A DNA stretch of 64,000 bases. It comes from CAJXYS01 sp913063035 (lineage in GTDB: Bacteria > Pseudomonadota > Alphaproteobacteria > Rhodobacterales > Rhodobacteraceae). The position numbers and the translations under genes are program-made. Within the stretch, counting starts at the first letter, position 1. Every line of letters starts with the position of its first letter. Positions 34,565-44,686 of the stretch are shown here, piece by piece. The notes beneath the pieces are model-generated. The model saw nothing but the letters and a program-made list of their open reading frames with translations. It was not told the DNA's origin and searched no databases. The stretch spans positions 186,001-250,000 of the forward strand of contig NZ_JBOCEG010000006.1 of the NCBI RefSeq assembly GCF_050586465.1, given 5' to 3'.

Positions 34565-34626
34565 CATGTGCCTTTCCGCTGGCGTCCGCCCGGCGCCGGC
34601 CCCATATTCCGGGGAGGGAGGCACAT

Positions 34627-35618
<992 letters not shown>

Positions 35619-35619
<1 letters not shown>

Positions 35620-36626
35620 TGGAGTTCGGCCCGGTCCCCGTGCGCGACGCGACCGGCGCTGTGCTGGCCCATTCGCTGATGCTGGAGGGCCGCAGGCTGC
35701 GTAAGGGCCGTGTGCTGGCCGAGACCGACATCGCCGCGCTCGCCGCCGCTGGCATCGCCGAGGTCACCGTCGCGCGGCTCGGCCCGGGGGATGTCGGCGA
35801 AGACAGCGCCGCCGGGCGCATCGCGGCCGCGCTCGCGCCCGCGCCGGCCGAGGCCGGGCTGCGCCTGACCGAGCCCTTCACCGGCCGCGTCAACCTGCAT
35901 GCCGAGCGTCCGGGCGTCCTGGGGCTCGACCGGGCGGCGGTCGACCGGCTGAACGCGCTGGATCCGGCGGTGACGCTGGCCACGCTGCCGCCGCTGGCGC
36001 GGGTGACGCCGGGGATGATGGTCGGCACGGTGAAGATCATTACCTACGCGGTACCGGGCGACGTGGTGGCCCGGGCCGAGCGGCTGGCCGATGCCGCGCT
36101 GACCGTGCATCCCGTGACGCTGCGGAGCGCGACCCTGATCCTGACCGCGACGCCGGGCCAGCCGGACAAGCTTGCCGAAAAGGGGCGCCGGGCGGTGGCG
36201 AGCCGGCTGGACGCGCTGGGCATCGCGCTGCTGGCGAGCCCGCTCGTGGCCCATTGCACCGCCGAGCTGTCGGCGGCGCTTGCCGCGGCGGAGGGAGACC
36301 TGGTGCTCGTGCTGACGGGATCGGCCACCTCGGACCCGAACGACGTCGGGCCGGCGGCGCTGGTCGCGGCGGGCGGGCGGCTGACGCGCTTCGGCATGCC
36401 GGTCGATCCGGGCAACCTGCTCTTCCTGGGCGGGCTCGGCGGGCGCCCGGTGATCGGGCTGCCCGGCTGTGCGCGATCCCCGGCGCTGAACGGGGCGGAC
36501 TGGGTGATGGAGCGGATCGCCTGCGGGCTTGCCGTCACCGATGCCGATATCGCCGCGATGGGGGTTGGCGGGCTGCTGACGGAAAGCCCGGCCCGGCCGC
36601 ACCCGCGCGACCAGCGCCCCGGCTGA
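35619..36626 (+). CDS. Molybdopterin-binding (MoeA/MogA-domain) protein
   Basis: The 335-residue cytosolic protein has an N-terminal unassigned part and a C-terminal molybdopterin-binding domain (about residues 165-320). The domain is marked by LVLVLTGSATSDPNDVGPAAL, GMPVDPGNLLFLGG and VIGLPGCARSPALNGADW. These resemble the MoeA/MogA fold that binds molybdopterin or its adenylated form. The start codon overlaps the XdhC stop (TGATG), so the two are probably coupled and take part together in cofactor handling for the Cox enzyme. No nucleotidyltransferase (MobA-type) domain is visible. Confidence 0.8.
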
Positions 36627-36746
36627 GCGGCGACCGGACCTCGCCGGCGCGCGCGGTTTTTTGCCCGGCGTGTCGCGCCCGACCCGCGGCCCCAGGGGAA
36701 CCGCTGCAATCAGGCGGTATCGATCCCCGCGGCTGGCCGCACCGGG

Positions 36747-37448
36747 CTACGCGCCGCGCGGGTGGCGGCGGACCCACGCCATCGGGAAGGGCAGGTCCGC
36801 CTCGTCGCGGCCATGCGGCATCAGATCCAGCAGGCCGTAGGCGGCGTTGAGCGGTTCCAGCCCGCGCGCATAGGCGGAATAGCAATGGTAAACGCTGCCA
36901 TCCGCATCGCGTTCGAAGGCCGAGAAGCCGGGGGCCTCCGCCCCGGGGGCGCCGCCCTGCTGGTAATTGTAGCTCACGTCGCCGGCCGCGATCTCGTCCG
37001 CGGGGAAGGTCACGCCCATGTCCCGGCTGAAGGCGCCGTCCACCGCCGATACCCAGGGAATGGCCCAGCCCATCTGCCGGCGATAGGCCTCGAGCTTGGA
37101 GACCGGCGCGTTCGAGACCAGCACCAGCGCCACGTCACGCGCCGCCAGATGCGGCACGAGCCGGTCGAGATTGTCGGCCCAGAAGGAACAGATCGGGCAG
37201 CCCTCGGTCCAGTCCGGGGCGAACATGAAATGGTAGACGGCCAACTGCGTTGACCCGGCGAAAAGATCGAACAGCCTGAGCGGCCCGTCCGGTCCGTCGA
37301 AGCGGTAATCGGCCTCGACCCGCACCCGCGGCAGCGCGCGCCGTGCCGCGGCCAGCTGGTCGGCCGCGCGCGTCAGCGCCTTTTCCTCTTTCAGAAGCTC
37401 GGTCCTGGCGGCTGTCCAGGTTTCTCGATCCACGGTCTCGCGTGACAT
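36747..37448 (-). CDS. DUF899 thioredoxin-like protein
   Basis: The 233-residue protein matches the DUF899 family (pre-signal-peptide-free, thioredoxin-fold). Its N-terminal helix with KALTRAADQLAAARRALP is followed by the core, with the Cys motif EGCPICSFWADNLD and a conserved VSNAPVSKLEAYRRQMGW. It may act as a peroxiredoxin-like reductase; the function is not established. The start ATG 37448 lies 7 bases after AAGGAG and is preferred over ATG 37454. It diverges from coxS, with a shared promoter region of about 190 bp. Confidence 0.82.
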   Translation of the reverse strand: MSRETVDRETWTAARTELLKEEKALTRAADQLAAARRALPRVRVEADYRFDGPDGPLRLFDLFAGSTQLAVYHFMFAPDWTEGCPICSFWADNLDRLVPHLAARDVALVLVSNAPVSKLEAYRRQMGWAIPWVSAVDGAFSRDMGVTFPADEIAAGDVSYNYQQGGAPGAEAPGFSAFERDADGSVYHCYSAYARGLEPLNAAYGLLDLMPHGRDEADLPFPMAWVRRHPRGA

Positions 37449-37639
37449 CGGCATACTCCTTGCACTCATACCGGGCACGGGCCACGTGCCGTGCCACCCA
37501 TCATGTTGCGCACGCCCCGAGGTAACGTCAACATGGACGGCCGGGGGCGAGGACCGAAAGCTGCGCCCCACCCGAAAAGACCGGTTCTCAAGCCGCTCGA
37601 GCCGTGCTTAACTTCGTGCAAATCTCAAGGGAGGACTTC

Positions 37640-38125
37640 ATGACATCCGTAACGATGACCGTGAACGGCAAATCCGTTTCCGGCGAGGTCGAAGGCCGCA
37701 CGCTGCTGGTGGATTTCCTGCGTGAAGGCCAGGGGCTCACCGGAACGCATGTGGGCTGTGACACCAGCCAGTGCGGCGCCTGCGTCGTGCATGTGGATGG
37801 CGAACCGGTCAAAGCCTGCTCGGTCTTCGCCGCCGAGGCCGATGGCGCCGAGGTCACCACGATCGAGGGCATGGCCAACCCGGACGGGTCGCTCGGCACG
37901 ATCCAGCAGGCCTTCCAGGACCATCACGGCCTGCAGTGCGGCTTCTGCACGCCGGGCATGGTGATGTCCGCGGCCGCGCTCCTGCAGGAGAACCCCAAAC
38001 CGAGCGAGGCCGAGATCCGCGACTATCTCGAGGGCAATATCTGCCGCTGCACGGGCTATCACAACATCGTCAAGGCGATCATGGCGGCCAGCGGTCAGGA
38101 CGTGAGCGCCGTCGCGGCCGAGTAA
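37640..38125 (+). CDS. coxS: Cox-type molybdenum hydroxylase, [2Fe-2S] small subunit
   Basis: The 161-residue subunit carries two [2Fe-2S] centres. Cys40, Cys45, Cys48 and Cys60 form the plant-ferredoxin cluster (GCDTSQCGACVVHVDGEP), and Cys100, Cys103, Cys135 and Cys137 the proximal cluster (CGFC and ICRC). Electrons pass from the molybdenum site through this subunit to the FAD subunit. ATG 37640 follows AGGGAGGA. The gene order S-L-M is typical for form II clusters. A long divergent region upstream holds no obvious operator. Confidence 0.93.
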   Translation: MTSVTMTVNGKSVSGEVEGRTLLVDFLREGQGLTGTHVGCDTSQCGACVVHVDGEPVKACSVFAAEADGAEVTTIEGMANPDGSLGTIQQAFQDHHGLQCGFCTPGMVMSAAALLQENPKPSEAEIRDYLEGNICRCTGYHNIVKAIMAASGQDVSAVAAE

Positions 38126-38196
38126 GGATTTTCGAGGAGAATTCTTGAGGCATCGGTTCCGGCAGGACTCCAGGTGCCCACAGGGAGGAGAAAAAA

Positions 38197-40572
38197 ATGC
38201 CGAAAGATCATGGAATTGGTGCCAGTCCGACGCGCCGCGAAGATGTCCGTTTCCTGACGGGCCGAGGCAAGTATACCGATGACATCGCCCTTCATGGACA
38301 AACCTACGCGGTCTTTGCCCGCAGCCAGGTCGCCAATGGTGTCATCAAGTCCATCGACACGTCCGAGGCCGAGGCCATGCCCGGCGTGCTGGCGGTGTTC
38401 ACTGGCGAGGATTTCGTCGATGTCGGCGGAAACCCGGCCGGCTGGCAAATCAACAGCCGCGACGGCCAGCCGATGAAGGAACCCAAGCGCCCCGTGCTGG
38501 CCCATGGCAAGGTGCGTCACGTGGGCGATGCCTATGCCGCCGTCATCGCCGAGACCGAGGAACAGGCCCGCGACGCCGCCGAGGCCATCGTCGCAGAGAT
38601 CGACGAAGAGCCCGCCGTCGTGGATATGGGCAAGGCACTGGCCGATGGCGCGCCGCTGGTGCATGACGAGATCGGCACCAACCAGTGTTTCGACTGGGGT
38701 TGGATCGAGGACAACCGTGCCGCCACGGACGAGGCGATCAAGAACGCCCCGCATGTCACCACGCTGGAACTGGTCAACAACCGGCTGGTGCCCAACGCGA
38801 TGGAACCGCGTGCCTCGACGGCCGACTACGACCCCGGCACGGGCGAGTACACGCTCTACACGACCTCACAGAACCCGCACCTGACGCGGCTGCTGATCTC
38901 GGCCTTCGTTCTGGGCATTCCTGAAAACAAGCTCAAGGTGGTGGCCCCCGACGTGGGCGGCGGCTTCGGGTCGAAGATCTATCACTACGGCGAGGAGGCA
39001 TTGGTGCTGGCCGCCGCCAAGAAGATCGGGCGCCCCGTGCGCTGGACGGCAAGCCGCAGCGAAAGCTTCCTGACCGACGCCCATGGTCGTGACCACGTCA
39101 CGAAAATCGAACTGGCCTGTGAAAAGGATGGCACATTCATCGCTTTCCGGACCGAGACCATGGCCAATGTCGGCGCTTACCTGTCGAACTTTTCGACCGC
39201 GACGCCGACCTTCCTGCACGGGACGCTGATGGCGGGCAACTATGCCGTGCCCAATGTCTATGTGAACGTGAAGGCGGTCTTTACCAACACGGCACCGGTC
39301 GATGCCTATCGTGGGGCCGGGCGGCCCGAGGCGACCTATTCGCTGGAGCGCGTGATCGACATGGCCGCGCGTGAGCTGGGGATCGACCCGCTGGAGATCC
39401 GGCGCAGGAACTTCGTGCAGCCCGACCAATTCCCGTTCACCAGCGCCGCCGGGCTGGAATACGATACCGGCAATTACGGCGCGCTGGTCGACAAGCTGGA
39501 AGAGATGATCGACCGCGACGGCTTCGAGGCGCGCCGCAAGGCAAGCGAGAAGAACGGCAAGCTGCGCGGCCTCGGCGTGAACACCTACATCGAGGCCTGC
39601 GGCATCGCCCCGTCCAACCTCGTAGGCGTGCTGGGGTCACGGGTCGGCCTTTACGACGCCGCGACCGTACGGGTGAATGCCACTGGCAACATCGCCGTCA
39701 TGGTGGGGGCCCACAGCCACGGGCAGGGGCATGAAACCGCCTTCCCGCAGGTGGTGGCCGACATGCTGGGCATTGATGAAAACAGCGTCGAGATCGTCCA
39801 TGGCGACACGTCCAAGATCCCCTTCGGAATGGGCACCTACGGGTCGCGGTCGCTGGCGGTCTGCGGCTCGGCCGTGGTGCGCGCGACCGAAAAGGTGATC
39901 AACAAGGGCAAGAAGATCGCCGCGCACATGCTGGAAGCCTCCGAGGCGGATATCGAATTCGCCGACGGCCAGTTCAGCGTGGCCGGCACGGACAAGTCGG
40001 TGGGCTTCGGCGAGGTGGCGCTCAAGGCTTATATCCCGCATGACTTCCCGCTCGAGGATCTCGAGCCGGGGCTGGAGGAAACCGCCTTCTACGATCCGGC
40101 GAACTTCACCTATCCCGCCGGCGCCTATGCCTGCGAGGTCGAGGTCGATCCCGAAACCGGCAAGGTCACGGTTTGCAGCTTTGCCGCGGCGGATGATTTC
40201 GGCAACGTGATCAACCCGATGATCGTCGAGGGCCAGGTTCATGGCGGGCTTGCCCAGGGGATCGGGCAGGCCCTGATCGAGGGCACGGTCTATGATGAGA
40301 ACGGGCAGCTTCTGTCCGGCACCTACATGGATTACGCCATGCCGCGGGCCGACGACTTCCCGATGTTCAAGGTGGACCATTCCTGCCAGACACCCTGCAC
40401 CCACAACCCGCTCGGGGTGAAGGGCTGCGGCGAGGCCGGGGCCATCGGGTCGCCGCCGGCGATCGTCAACGGGGTGATCGATGCGCTGCAGCGCGGCGGC
40501 ATCGACGTGACCCATATCGACATGCCGCTTTCGCCGGGCCGGGTCTGGCAGGCGATCAACGGCGCACAGTAA
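38197..40572 (+). CDS. coxL: Form II Cox-type molybdenum hydroxylase large subunit
   Basis: This 791-residue catalytic subunit holds the molybdopterin-cytosine-dinucleotide site. The active-site loop reads AYRGAGR at residues 370-376, the form II signature, whereas genuine aerobic CO dehydrogenases (form I) have AYxCSFR. The active Glu746 is in GCGEAG. The GGGFGSK motif (VGGGFGSKIYHYGEE) is also present. Form II enzymes are common in this group; CO oxidation is not established for most, so the substrate may be another small organic molecule. A strong GGAGGAG precedes the start. It follows coxS by 71 bp. Confidence 0.92.
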   Translation: MPKDHGIGASPTRREDVRFLTGRGKYTDDIALHGQTYAVFARSQVANGVIKSIDTSEAEAMPGVLAVFTGEDFVDVGGNPAGWQINSRDGQPMKEPKRPVLAHGKVRHVGDAYAAVIAETEEQARDAAEAIVAEIDEEPAVVDMGKALADGAPLVHDEIGTNQCFDWGWIEDNRAATDEAIKNAPHVTTLELVNNRLVPNAMEPRASTADYDPGTGEYTLYTTSQNPHLTRLLISAFVLGIPENKLKVVAPDVGGGFGSKIYHYGEEALVLAAAKKIGRPVRWTASRSESFLTDAHGRDHVTKIELACEKDGTFIAFRTETMANVGAYLSNFSTATPTFLHGTLMAGNYAVPNVYVNVKAVFTNTAPVDAYRGAGRPEATYSLERVIDMAARELGIDPLEIRRRNFVQPDQFPFTSAAGLEYDTGNYGALVDKLEEMIDRDGFEARRKASEKNGKLRGLGVNTYIEACGIAPSNLVGVLGSRVGLYDAATVRVNATGNIAVMVGAHSHGQGHETAFPQVVADMLGIDENSVEIVHGDTSKIPFGMGTYGSRSLAVCGSAVVRATEKVINKGKKIAAHMLEASEADIEFADGQFSVAGTDKSVGFGEVALKAYIPHDFPLEDLEPGLEETAFYDPANFTYPAGAYACEVEVDPETGKVTVCSFAAADDFGNVINPMIVEGQVHGGLAQGIGQALIEGTVYDENGQLLSGTYMDYAMPRADDFPMFKVDHSCQTPCTHNPLGVKGCGEAGAIGSPPAIVNGVIDALQRGGIDVTHIDMPLSPGRVWQAINGAQ

Positions 40573-40586
40573 GGAGGAGCTGACCC

Positions 40587-41378
40587 ATGTATAACTTCGA
40601 TTTGATACGGCCCTCCACGCTGGAGGAGGCGGTCAAGGCGCTGGGCCAGGACGAGGCCCAGGCGCTGGGCGGCGGCCAGACGCTGATCCCGACGCTGAAG
40701 CAGCGCCTCGCCATGCCGGAGACCCTCGTCAGCCTGTCCGGCATCGACGCGATCAAGGGGGTCTGCGTCCATGACGACGGACGCCTGTCCATCGGGGGCG
40801 GCACGACCCATGCCACCGTCGCCCGCGAGGCGGCGGCGCATTACCCGGGGCTGGCCGCGCTGGCGGCCAGTATCGGCGACCCGGCGGTCCGCGCGCGCGG
40901 CACCATCGGCGGCAGCCTGGCCAATAACGACCCCTCGGCCTGTTACCCGGCGGCGGCGCTGGGGTCCGGTGCGACCATCGTGACCAACGCGCGCGAGATC
41001 GCGGCGGACGACTATTTCCAGGGCATGTTCACGACGGCGCTCGACGACGGCGAGATCATCACCGAAGTGCGTTTCCCGGTGCCCGAGGCCGCGGCTTACC
41101 AGAAGTTCGAACAGCCGGCCTCGCGCTTCGCGCTGGTGGGGGTGTTCGTCGCCAGATACGCCGACGGCGTCCGGGTCGCTGTGACCGGGGCCAGCGAGGA
41201 AGGCGTCTTCCGCTGGTCCGAGGCCGAGGCGGCCCTGTCGTCGAATTTCGCCGCCGACGCGCTGAAGGACCTGTCAGTGCCCGCCGACGGCATGATCGGG
41301 GACCTGCACGGAACGCCGGATTACCGGGCGCATCTCGTGAAAGTGCTGACCGGCCGCGCGGTCGCGGCCGCGTCCTGA
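40587..41378 (+). CDS. coxM: Cox-type molybdenum hydroxylase, FAD-binding medium subunit
   Basis: The 263-residue FAD subunit has the two family motifs: GGGQTLIPTLKQRL (near residue 30, FAD pyrophosphate binding) and the RARGTIGGSLANNDPSACYPAA segment (about 106-127). The C-terminal CO dehydrogenase flavoprotein domain follows. It transfers electrons from the iron-sulfur subunit to the acceptor. It starts 14 bp after coxL with AAGGAGGAG. A hairpin lies after it. Confidence 0.93.
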   Translation: MYNFDLIRPSTLEEAVKALGQDEAQALGGGQTLIPTLKQRLAMPETLVSLSGIDAIKGVCVHDDGRLSIGGGTTHATVAREAAAHYPGLAALAASIGDPAVRARGTIGGSLANNDPSACYPAAALGSGATIVTNAREIAADDYFQGMFTTALDDGEIITEVRFPVPEAAAYQKFEQPASRFALVGVFVARYADGVRVAVTGASEEGVFRWSEAEAALSSNFAADALKDLSVPADGMIGDLHGTPDYRAHLVKVLTGRAVAAAS

Positions 41379-41388
41379 GACTCGAGTT

Positions 41389-41412
41389 CGGGGGCCGCCC
41401 AGGCGGCCCCCG
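41389..41412 (+). terminator. GC-rich hairpin after coxM
   Basis: An 11-bp perfect stem (41389-41399 with 41402-41412) with a minimal loop lies 10 bp after coxM, but no T-tract follows. It may protect the 3' end or terminate weakly. Confidence 0.5.
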
Positions 41413-41478
41413 GCTGACCGGACGGCCCGGCAGGATCGGGCTTACAACCTGCGGGCCGCCCCTTTACGGGAGAGGCCC

Positions 41479-42408
41479 ATGCGCTTTGTGATTTCCGTTT
41501 TCCTTGCCGCGCTGCTGCTCGCGGCGCCCCCCGCCCGGGCCGCGGACCCGGTGCCGGGCCAGGACGATGCCGGGTTCGTTTCCGCCGTCGAGACCTGGCT
41601 GGAGGGCGACGAGGCCGCGGCGCTGCCGGTGCTGGCCGATCTCGCCGCCGAGGGCAACACGGCCGCGCAGATGCTGCTGGCGCTTGTTGACAAGATGCCC
41701 GAGCTGCAGGGCCCCTGGCTTTCCGACCGCTCGCGCGACGAGCGGGTGGCGCTCCTGCGGGCGCCGGGCGGCATGTCTGGCAAGAGCTGGATGCGGGCCG
41801 CGGCGGCAGAGGCGCCGCTCGCCCGGCTCTGGGTGCAGCTCTGGTCGCCGGATGCCCCGGCGTCGCTTGCGCTGGGGTTCGCGCGGGCGGGCGAGGCGCG
41901 CGCCGCCCGCGAGGCGCTCGTCTTCGCGGCCGCGCGCCAGGCCGGTGGCTTCGACGCGATCGCCGACGATCCGGACTACCCGGCCGGGATGCGCTACCTG
42001 GTCTGGAAGGACTGGCGCGCGGCCGGGCAGGGGGACCGCGTGGCCGATGACGCGGCGCGGCTGTCCCCGGGAGATCCGCAGCGGGTCGTCGCCGGGCTCG
42101 ATTGGGATGCCGGCGCCTGGCCGGACGGGCACGTGCTGGCGGCCCCGCTCGAGGCGCTCTGCGCCGGGATCTGTCCCGATGCCGCGGCGGACTGTGCGCG
42201 CGCGGGGCTCGCGCGTCTCGGCGGGTACGAGGTGCTGGCCCAGCTCGGCACGCCGGCGGCGGTGCTGATCCCCCGGGCGCGCTTCCTCGACAGCGCGAAG
42301 GGGCGCGAGACGGTGCTCAGGCGGATGCTGCTGTCGGGCCGGGAGCGTCCCGCGCCGGGCGAGAGCTGTCTCGACGGGCGCCTGGCCGCCGAGGCGGCCA
42401 GGTACTGA
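41479..42408 (+). CDS. Secreted protein with Ala-rich Sel1-like repeats
   Basis: The 309-residue protein has a Sec signal peptide (cleavage near PPARAADP, residue 22). The mature part shows helical repeat-like segments, such as LPVLADLAAEGNTAAQMLLALVDKM and ALGFARAGEARAAREAL, resembling Sel1/TPR units. Two Cys pairs (LCAGICPD and GESCLDGR) suggest disulfides. It follows coxM after a hairpin and runs toward the sulfur genes. No catalytic motif is evident, and the function is unknown; a periplasmic assembly role with the neighbouring enzymes is only a guess. Confidence 0.65.
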   Translation: MRFVISVFLAALLLAAPPARAADPVPGQDDAGFVSAVETWLEGDEAAALPVLADLAAEGNTAAQMLLALVDKMPELQGPWLSDRSRDERVALLRAPGGMSGKSWMRAAAAEAPLARLWVQLWSPDAPASLALGFARAGEARAAREALVFAAARQAGGFDAIADDPDYPAGMRYLVWKDWRAAGQGDRVADDAARLSPGDPQRVVAGLDWDAGAWPDGHVLAAPLEALCAGICPDAAADCARAGLARLGGYEVLAQLGTPAAVLIPRARFLDSAKGRETVLRRMLLSGRERPAPGESCLDGRLAAEAARY

Positions 42409-42414
42409 GGGGGT

Positions 42415-42846
42415 TCAGGCGGGTTTTGCCGCGGTCATGCGGGCCTTGACGGGGACCGCGATCAGCATGCCCGCGATCATGGAGCCGACGAAGACGAAGC
42501 CGTCGATCCCGTTATAGGACAGCGCCGCGAGCGACGGCCCCGGGCAGAGCCCGGCCAGCCCCCAGCCGGCGCCGAACATCACCGAGCCGAGCACGAGGTT
42601 GCGCCCGACCCGCGGCTCGGGCCGCTCGGGGATCAGGTTGCCGAGGGCGGAGCGGTGGCGCCGCTCGGCGATCTGCCAGGCGATCAGCATCGGCAGGATC
42701 GCGCCGCCCATCACGAAGGCCAGCGTCGGGTCCCAGTTGCCGAACACGTCGAGCCAGCCCTGGACCTTGGCGGTGTCGGTCATGCCGGACAGCATCAGCC
42801 CGACGCCGAAGGTGCCGCCCGCGAGAGCCGCGAAGAAATTCCGCAT
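42415..42846 (-). CDS. YeeE/YedE-family sulfur transporter, second pair, member B
   Basis: The 143-residue protein has four membrane helices and the family motif GAGWGLAGLCPGPSLAALS (about residues 92-110), in which the Cys-Pro-Gly is the conserved site. It is the second half of a split transporter. Its start overlaps the stop of the first half by 1 bp, a common arrangement for PmpA/PmpB. Substrates are likely reduced-sulfur species. It is the last gene of a three-gene unit led by the metallo-hydrolase. Confidence 0.84.
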   Translation of the reverse strand: MRNFFAALAGGTFGVGLMLSGMTDTAKVQGWLDVFGNWDPTLAFVMGGAILPMLIAWQIAERRHRSALGNLIPERPEPRVGRNLVLGSVMFGAGWGLAGLCPGPSLAALSYNGIDGFVFVGSMIAGMLIAVPVKARMTAAKPA

Positions 42847-43289
42847 CAGATCACCCCCAGGATGTGCTTGAAGAGCATGACGGTCACGCCGCCCGCCCCG
42901 ATGTAGAAGACCGTGGCGACCATGCCGCGCAGCGAGAAGCGCGAGATTCCGCAGACGCCGTGGCCGCTGGTGCAGCCATTGGCGATGCGCGTGCCGACAC
43001 CCACCAGCAGCCCCGCCGCGATCAGCACGATCCAGTTGCCGGTGAGATGGGTCTCGGGTGCGCCGACGAAGACGGCGAAGAGGGCGGGCACGAAGACGAG
43101 CCCGCCGATGAAGCTCAGCCGTTCCATCGCGGTCACGTAGCCCGAGCCGTCCACCAGCCCGCCGAGAATGCCGCTCGCGCCCATGACCCGGCCGTTGACG
43201 AGCAGGTAGATCGCGGCCGAAAGGCCAATGACCAGCCCGCCGGCCAGGCCGTAGAGCCAGTCCGTTTGAATGAAGTCCAGAATGTTCAT
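42846..43289 (-). CDS. YeeE/YedE-family sulfur transporter, second pair, member A
   Basis: The 147-residue protein has four membrane helices and the signature GTRIANGCTSGHGVCGISRFSLRGM (about residues 100-124), whose Cys and Gly-His match the first half of YeeE-type transporters. The overlap with its partner and the 1-bp gap to the upstream persulfide-dioxygenase-like gene indicate one operon. This differs from the pair at 33.4-34.5 kb: the proteins are shorter, the strand is opposite, and the regulator is different. Confidence 0.84.
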   Translation of the reverse strand: MNILDFIQTDWLYGLAGGLVIGLSAAIYLLVNGRVMGASGILGGLVDGSGYVTAMERLSFIGGLVFVPALFAVFVGAPETHLTGNWIVLIAAGLLVGVGTRIANGCTSGHGVCGISRFSLRGMVATVFYIGAGGVTVMLFKHILGVI

Positions 43290-43290
43290 G

Positions 43291-44154
43291 TCAGAGCCTG
43301 TTTACCGGAACCTTGAGGTAGGTGACGCCATTGTCCTCGGCCGGCGGCATATCGCCGGCGCGCATGTTCACCTGCAGCGACGGGATGATGAGCTTCGGCA
43401 TGCCGAGGGTGGCGTCGCGTTCTGTGCGCATGCGGACGAAATCGTCCTTGGTCTTGCCCGCGCCGACATGGACGTTCTGCGCCTTCTGCTCGCCCACGGT
43501 GGATTCCCAGGCATATTCGTCGCGGCCGGGGGCCTTGTAGTCATGGCAGACGAAGATGCGCGTCTCGTCGGGCAGCGACAGGATTTTCTGCACCGAGTCG
43601 TACATCTGCTCGGCCGAGCCGCCGGGGAAGTCGCAGCGCGCGGTGCCGAAATCGGGCATGAAGATCGTGTCGCCCACGAAGGCCGCGTCGCCAATGACAT
43701 AGGTCATGCAGGCGGGCGTGTGGCCCGGCGTGTGCAGCACGTCGCCGCGCATCTGCCCGATGTGGAAACTGTCGCCTTCCTCGAAGAGCGCGTCGAACTG
43801 GCTGCCGTCGCGCTGGAACTCGGTGCCGGCGTTGAAGACCTTGCCGAAGGTGTCCTGTACGATGGTGATGTTCTTGCCGATGCCCGTCTTGCCGCCCAGC
43901 TTTTCCTGCAGGTAGGGCGCGGCCGACAGGTGGTCGGCATGGACATGGGTCTCGATGATCCACTCGACCTCGAGGCCCTCGCGGGTCACGAAGTCGATGA
44001 CCGCGTCGGCCGAGCGCGTGTCGGTGTGGCCGGACGCGTAGTCGAAGTCCAGAACCGAGTCTATGATCGCGCAGCTCCGGCCGGCCGGATCCTTGACGAC
44101 ATAGGATACGGTGTTCGTGGCCTCGTCGAAAAATGGTGTCACTTCAGGGGACAT
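43291..44154 (-). CDS. Persulfide-dioxygenase-like metallo-beta-lactamase hydrolase (Blh/ETHE1-like)
   Basis: The 287-residue enzyme has the metal motif THVHADH (His70, His72, Asp74, His75), GTRxxFP-like and HTPGHTPACMTY segments, and a VGDTIFMPDFG strand with the bridging Asp. Arrangement with two YeeE/YedE genes and an ArsR-type regulator matches the BigR-controlled Blh operon of Agrobacterium and Xylella, where the enzyme oxidises glutathione persulfide to sulfite. The start ATG at 44154 is followed upstream by the shared 140-bp divergent promoter region. The function is well supported by context as well as motif. Confidence 0.85.
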   Translation of the reverse strand: MSPEVTPFFDEATNTVSYVVKDPAGRSCAIIDSVLDFDYASGHTDTRSADAVIDFVTREGLEVEWIIETHVHADHLSAAPYLQEKLGGKTGIGKNITIVQDTFGKVFNAGTEFQRDGSQFDALFEEGDSFHIGQMRGDVLHTPGHTPACMTYVIGDAAFVGDTIFMPDFGTARCDFPGGSAEQMYDSVQKILSLPDETRIFVCHDYKAPGRDEYAWESTVGEQKAQNVHVGAGKTKDDFVRMRTERDATLGMPKLIIPSLQVNMRAGDMPPAEDNGVTYLKVPVNRL

Positions 44155-44200
44155 GGTCAGCCTCCTTTTCCCGTTCGCAGCCCAGATATAGCATCCAGAT

Positions 44201-44230
44201 TATACATTGCAATATTGAGATGTGTTGCAA
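44201..44230. promoter_or_regulatory. Candidate ArsR-family operator between divergent genes
   Basis: Within the AT-rich divergent region lie ATTGCAAT (44206-44213, perfect palindrome), the overlapping CAATATTG (44210-44217) and a second TTGCAA (44225-44230), 18 bp from the first. These would suit a dimeric winged-helix repressor controlling both the regulator and the hydrolase operon. Confidence 0.4.
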
Positions 44231-44293
44231 TTCGATTGACTTCGGCGCATATGATAGCATGTTGACGCGCGTGAACAGAGAAGGAGGCGGACG

Positions 44294-44614
44294 ATGCCGC
44301 TCGATCAAGATCCGAATTTCTCCGACGAGATGTTCGAACAGGCCAACGAGGCGGCCGCCCTGATGAAATCGCTCTCGAACCCGGGCCGTCTCATGACCCT
44401 GTGCCTGCTGATCGAGGGAGAGAAGAGCGTGGCCGAACTGGCCGACCGCCTGGGCACCAAGCAGCCGAACGTCTCGCAGCAGCTCGCACGGCTGCGCCTC
44501 GAGGGGCTGGTCGCCCCGCGCCGCGACGGCCGGACGATCTATTACTCGATCGCCGACGAGCGTGTGCGCCCGGTGCTCGAGGGCCTGCACGCGGCCTTCT
44601 GTCCCCAGCAGTGA
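44294..44614 (+). CDS. ArsR-family persulfide-responsive regulator (SqrR/BigR/YgaV-type)
   Basis: This 106-residue winged-helix protein has the recognition segment TKQPNVSQQLARLRLEGLV. Two Cys residues, Cys37 (TLCLLIEG) and Cys103 (FCPQQ), are 66 residues apart, the same spacing as the redox pair of SqrR and BigR, which form a tetrasulfide-type bridge when exposed to persulfides. Derepression of sulfur-oxidation genes would follow. It is divergent from the hydrolase-YeeE operon, the expected target. The start ATG lies 9 bp after AAGGAGG. Confidence 0.88.
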   Translation: MPLDQDPNFSDEMFEQANEAAALMKSLSNPGRLMTLCLLIEGEKSVAELADRLGTKQPNVSQQLARLRLEGLVAPRRDGRTIYYSIADERVRPVLEGLHAAFCPQQ

Positions 44615-44615
44615 G

Positions 44616-44629
44616 TTGACCTGCATCAA
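44616..44629. promoter_or_regulatory. FNR/Dnr-type site before the DksA/TraR gene
   Basis: TTGACCTGCATCAA matches TTGAC-N4-ATCAA, an accepted variant of the FNR/Crp-type half-site pair. It is centred about 64 bp before the downstream start codon. It suggests the two small genes that follow respond to low oxygen or nitrogen oxides. Confidence 0.6.
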
Positions 44630-44686
44630 GGCGGGCGCCGCGCCTGCCTGCGTAGCTGGGGGCCAGGCAACAGGAGAGACACGCCC

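Noticed and set aside
38197..40572. Annotation as a genuine aerobic CO dehydrogenase
   Set aside because: The active-site loop is AYRGAGR (form II), not the AYxCSFR of form I enzymes, so CO oxidation should not be assumed.
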